64,000 nucleotides of DNA from Novosphingobium barchaimii LL02 (GTDB taxonomy: Bacteria > Pseudomonadota > Alphaproteobacteria > Sphingomonadales > Sphingomonadaceae): positions 625,001 to 689,000 of the forward strand of contig NZ_KQ130453.1 in assembly GCF_001046635.1 (NCBI RefSeq), given 5' to 3'. The notes under the pieces are model-generated. The model was given only the letters and a program-made list of their open reading frames with translations, was not told the DNA's origin and ran no database searches. Each line of letters opens with the position of its first letter. Within the stretch, counting starts at the first letter, position 1. Positions 62,176-64,000 of this stretch are shown here, piece by piece. The position numbers and the translations under genes were made by a program.

Positions 62176-63608
62176 GCCGGTTCTCCGATATAGGCGCGCA
62201 CGTCGGCCAAGTGTCCAGCCACGCCGGCGGCCGCAGCCATCGCGGGGCTCATAAGGTGGGTGCGGGCATCGGGGCCCTGACGGCCCACGAAGTTTCGGTT
62301 GGATGTTGAGGCGCAGCGGCCCAGCGGCGGGATCACGTCGGGGTTCATGCCCAGACATGCAGAGCAGCCCGGCTCGCGCCATTCGAAACCAGCGTCCATG
62401 AATATCGTGTCCAGCCCTTCGGCCTCGGCCATGCGCTTGACCAGGCCCGAGCCCGGCACCACAATCGCGGACTGGATGCGCGGCGACAGATGCCGGCCCT
62501 CCAGCACCCTGGCGGCGGCGCGCAAGTCCTCGATGCGGCTGTTGGTGCAGCTTCCGATGAACACATGGTCAACCTCGACGTCGACCATCGCTTGTCCCGG
62601 CGCGATGCCCATATAGTCCAGCGCGCGGGCGACAGCGGCGCGGCGGCCTTCGTCGGCGAAATCTTCCAGGCGCGGCGCAGCGCTGTCGATCGAGACGACC
62701 TGCTCGGGGTTGGTGCCCCAGGTCACGCTCGGCGCGATTGTGGAGGCGTCGATACTGATCGACTTGTCGAACACCGCGCCGTCGTCGCCGCGCAGATTGC
62801 GCCAGCGGGCGACCGCGTTATCCCACTGCTTGCCCTTGGGCGCCATCGGGCGGCCCTTAAGGTAGGCAAAGGTCGTCTCGTCAGGAGCGAACAGGCCCGC
62901 ACGAGCGCCCGCTTCGATCGACATGTTGGCGACTGTCAGGCGCTCCTCGATGCTCATCGCATCGAAGACCGAGCCGCGATATTCGATCACGTGGCCGATG
63001 CCCCCGCCTACGCCGATCCGGCCGATCACTGCAAGGATCACGTCCTTGGCGGAGACGCCGTGCCCCAGCTTGCCCTCGACACGTATTTCCATCGATCTGG
63101 AGCGCGCCATGCGCAGCGTCTGCGTGGCCAGCACATGCTCGACCTCGGTGGTGCCAATCCCAAAGGCCAGTGCGCCAAGCGCGCCGTGCGCGGCGGTGTG
63201 GCTGTCGCCGCAGACCAGCGTACAGCCGGGCAGTGTGAAGCCCTGTTCCGGCCCGACAACATGGACGATGCCCTGTTCCGGCGAAGTCGCGGTAAAGAAC
63301 GGCACGCCAAATTCGGCGACGTTGCATTCCAGCGCGGCAAGCTGAATGGCGCTGGCGGGGTCGACGATCGGGATCAGTTTGCCCGCCGCATCGACGCGCG
63401 GCGTCGTCGGGACGTTGTGGTCGGGCATCGCCAGCGTAAGGTCGGTGCGGCGCACCGGCAGTCCGGCCTTGCGCAGCCCTTCGAAGGCCTGGGCGCTGCT
63501 GACTTCGTGAACCAGATGGCGGTCGATGTAGATCAGGCTGGTGCCGTCATCGCGGCTCGACACCACGTGGGCGTCCCAGATCTTTTCGTAAAGCGTGCGC
63601 GGGGTCAT
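62172..63608 (-). CDS. leuC: 3-isopropylmalate dehydratase-type large subunit (LeuC-like)
   Basis: 478 aa, near the 466 of E. coli Leu[59 protein letters not shown] and [14 protein letters not shown] are strongly conserved. Cys354 ([12 protein letters not shown]), Cys415 and Cys418 (GCSACLGMN) ligate the 4Fe-4S cluster. It dehydrates and rehydrates a 2- or 3-alkylmalate together with the small subunit. Operon position after an isocitrate-lyase-family gene suggests recruitment into a degradation route. Confidence 0.92.
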   Translation of the reverse strand: MTPRTLYEKIWDAHVVSSRDDGTSLIYIDRHLVHEVSSAQAFEGLRKAGLPVRRTDLTLAMPDHNVPTTPRVDAAGKLIPIVDPASAIQLAALECNVAEFGVPFFTATSPEQGIVHVVGPEQGFTLPGCTLVCGDSHTAAHGALGALAFGIGTTEVEHVLATQTLRMARSRSMEIRVEGKLGHGVSAKDVILAVIGRIGVGGGIGHVIEYRGSVFDAMSIEERLTVANMSIEAGARAGLFAPDETTFAYLKGRPMAPKGKQWDNAVARWRNLRGDDGAVFDKSISIDASTIAPSVTWGTNPEQVVSIDSAAPRLEDFADEGRRAAVARALDYMGIAPGQAMVDVEVDHVFIGSCTNSRIEDLRAAARVLEGRHLSPRIQSAIVVPGSGLVKRMAEAEGLDTIFMDAGFEWREPGCSACLGMNPDVIPPLGRCASTSNRNFVGRQGPDARTHLMSPAMAAAAGVAGHLADVRAYIGEPA

Positions 63609-63625
63609 GTTGCTCAGCCTCTCGG

Positions 63626-64000
63626 TCAGTCCTGCGCCCAGCGCTTTTCAAAGGCCCATACGTCCTCGAATCCGATCAGGCTGCAGAAGCGCTTGAAATC
63701 AAACATCTCGGCGTTGGCTGGGGCATCGCCTGCGCGCAGACGGCGGAACGCATCCTCCATTGCCTGTGCGGCTACCAGCGAGGCCATCGCCGGGTATATG
63801 CCGATCGCATAGCCCAGCTTCTCTAATCCCCCCGGCGACACGATCGGTGTCAGCCCGCCGTGCGCCATGTTCGCCAGCATCGGCACGTCGAAGGACGAGG
63901 TAATCGCCGCCATTTCCTCATGGCTTTCGAGAGCCTCTGGGAAGAGCACGTCGGCGCCGGCCCTAGCATAGGCTTCCATGCGCCGCATGATCCCATCGTA
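63626..64000 (-). CDS. Isocitrate lyase/PEP mutase-family lyase, C-terminal part (cut by window edge)
   Basis: The frame is open to the window edge, with 124 residues visible. [40 protein letters not shown] and [20 protein letters not shown] match methylisocitrate lyase, dimethylmalate lyase and oxaloacetate decarboxylase relatives. These cleave or decarboxylate 2-hydroxy-dicarboxylates through an enolate. It ends 17 bases before LeuC-like and is in the same operon. The catalytic Cys/Lys loop lies outside the window. Confidence 0.88.
   Translation of the reverse strand, partial: YDGIMRRMEAYARAGADVLFPEALESHEEMAAITSSFDVPMLANMAHGGLTPIVSPGGLEKLGYAIGIYPAMASLVAAQAMEDAFRRLRAGDAPANAEMFDFKRFCSLIGFEDVWAFEKRWAQD

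Noticed and set aside
62490-63812. 440-codon open frame on the plus strand
   Set aside because: Antisense to LeuC-like and the lyase, which are strongly conserved.
1-64000. tRNA, rRNA, insertion sequences, prophage or CRISPR arrays
   Set aside because: Looked for characteristic repeats, transposase motifs and cloverleaf-like sequences; none recognised.

Overview
The window looks like a chromosomal segment of a sphingomonad (alphaproteobacterial order Sphingomonadales, plausibly Novosphingobium or a near relative). This is inferred from the high G+C content, several large TonB-dependent receptors with sphingomonad-type plugs, a GumB/GumC-like polysaccharide export set, and a catabolic region built from PQQ dehydrogenases, SDRs and small ABM-type proteins. 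No tRNA, rRNA, insertion sequence or CRISPR array was recognised.

Layout. (1) 1-11.1 kb, exopolysaccharide locus. On the minus strand: the start of a glycosyltransferase, a WecG/TagA/CpsF glycosyltransferase and an SGNH-type hydrolase. On the plus strand: a glycosidase-like lipoprotein, then outer-membrane export protein, beta-barrel protein, chain-length regulator, split BY-kinase-like ATPase, sugar aminotransferase and PhyH-like dioxygenase. (2) 11.1-15.2 kb: a twice-frameshifted TauE/SafE transporter, two coupled DUF4139-type proteins and a probable 52-aa protein whose ribosome-binding site lies in a hairpin. (3) 15.6-26 kb: a four-gene archaic chaperone-usher pilus operon, MlaA, and a response regulator / FecR-LysM / CHASE2 histidine kinase operon. 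(4) 26-39.9 kb: diguanylate cyclase, SulP transporter, HxlR regulator, methionine aminopeptidase, a TonB receptor gene broken by an in-frame amber codon next to a Tat-exported glycerophosphodiesterase, a PDZ protein with an OmpR/histidine-kinase pair, and a cardiolipin synthase.

(5) 40-64 kb is a catabolic island and the most interesting part. A long minus-strand operon (48.4 to 42.5 kb) encodes an ABM protein, two SDRs, a cupin resembling 2,4'-dihydroxyacetophenone dioxygenases, an M24-fold protein with altered active-site residues, E1-alpha and E1-beta subunits and a free-standing lipoyl protein. It is followed by a membrane PQQ dehydrogenase. Next come a TPR/2OG-oxygenase protein, a TonB receptor divergent from a TetR regulator, a SnoaL-like protein, a quinohemoprotein dehydrogenase lipoprotein, a second TonB receptor and two more ABM proteins. 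The last operon (minus strand, 64 to 59.5 kb, entering from beyond the right edge) encodes an isocitrate-lyase/PEP-mutase-family lyase, LeuC- and LeuD-type dehydratase subunits, an Asp/Glu-racemase-superfamily protein and an FAD hydroxylase.

A short AT-rich motif containing CATTCATG lies before both TonB receptors and the TetR gene, and a variant lies before the ABM pair. This suggests one TetR-controlled uptake and degradation regulon. Uptake would be by the TonB receptors, periplasmic oxidation by the PQQ enzymes, ring or side-chain oxygenation by the flavoenzyme, cupin and ABM proteins, and funnelling to central metabolism through the E1/lipoyl system and a dehydratase-plus-lyase route. 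The substrate cannot be read from the sequence; an aromatic, aryl-ketone or terpenoid-like compound is an inference.
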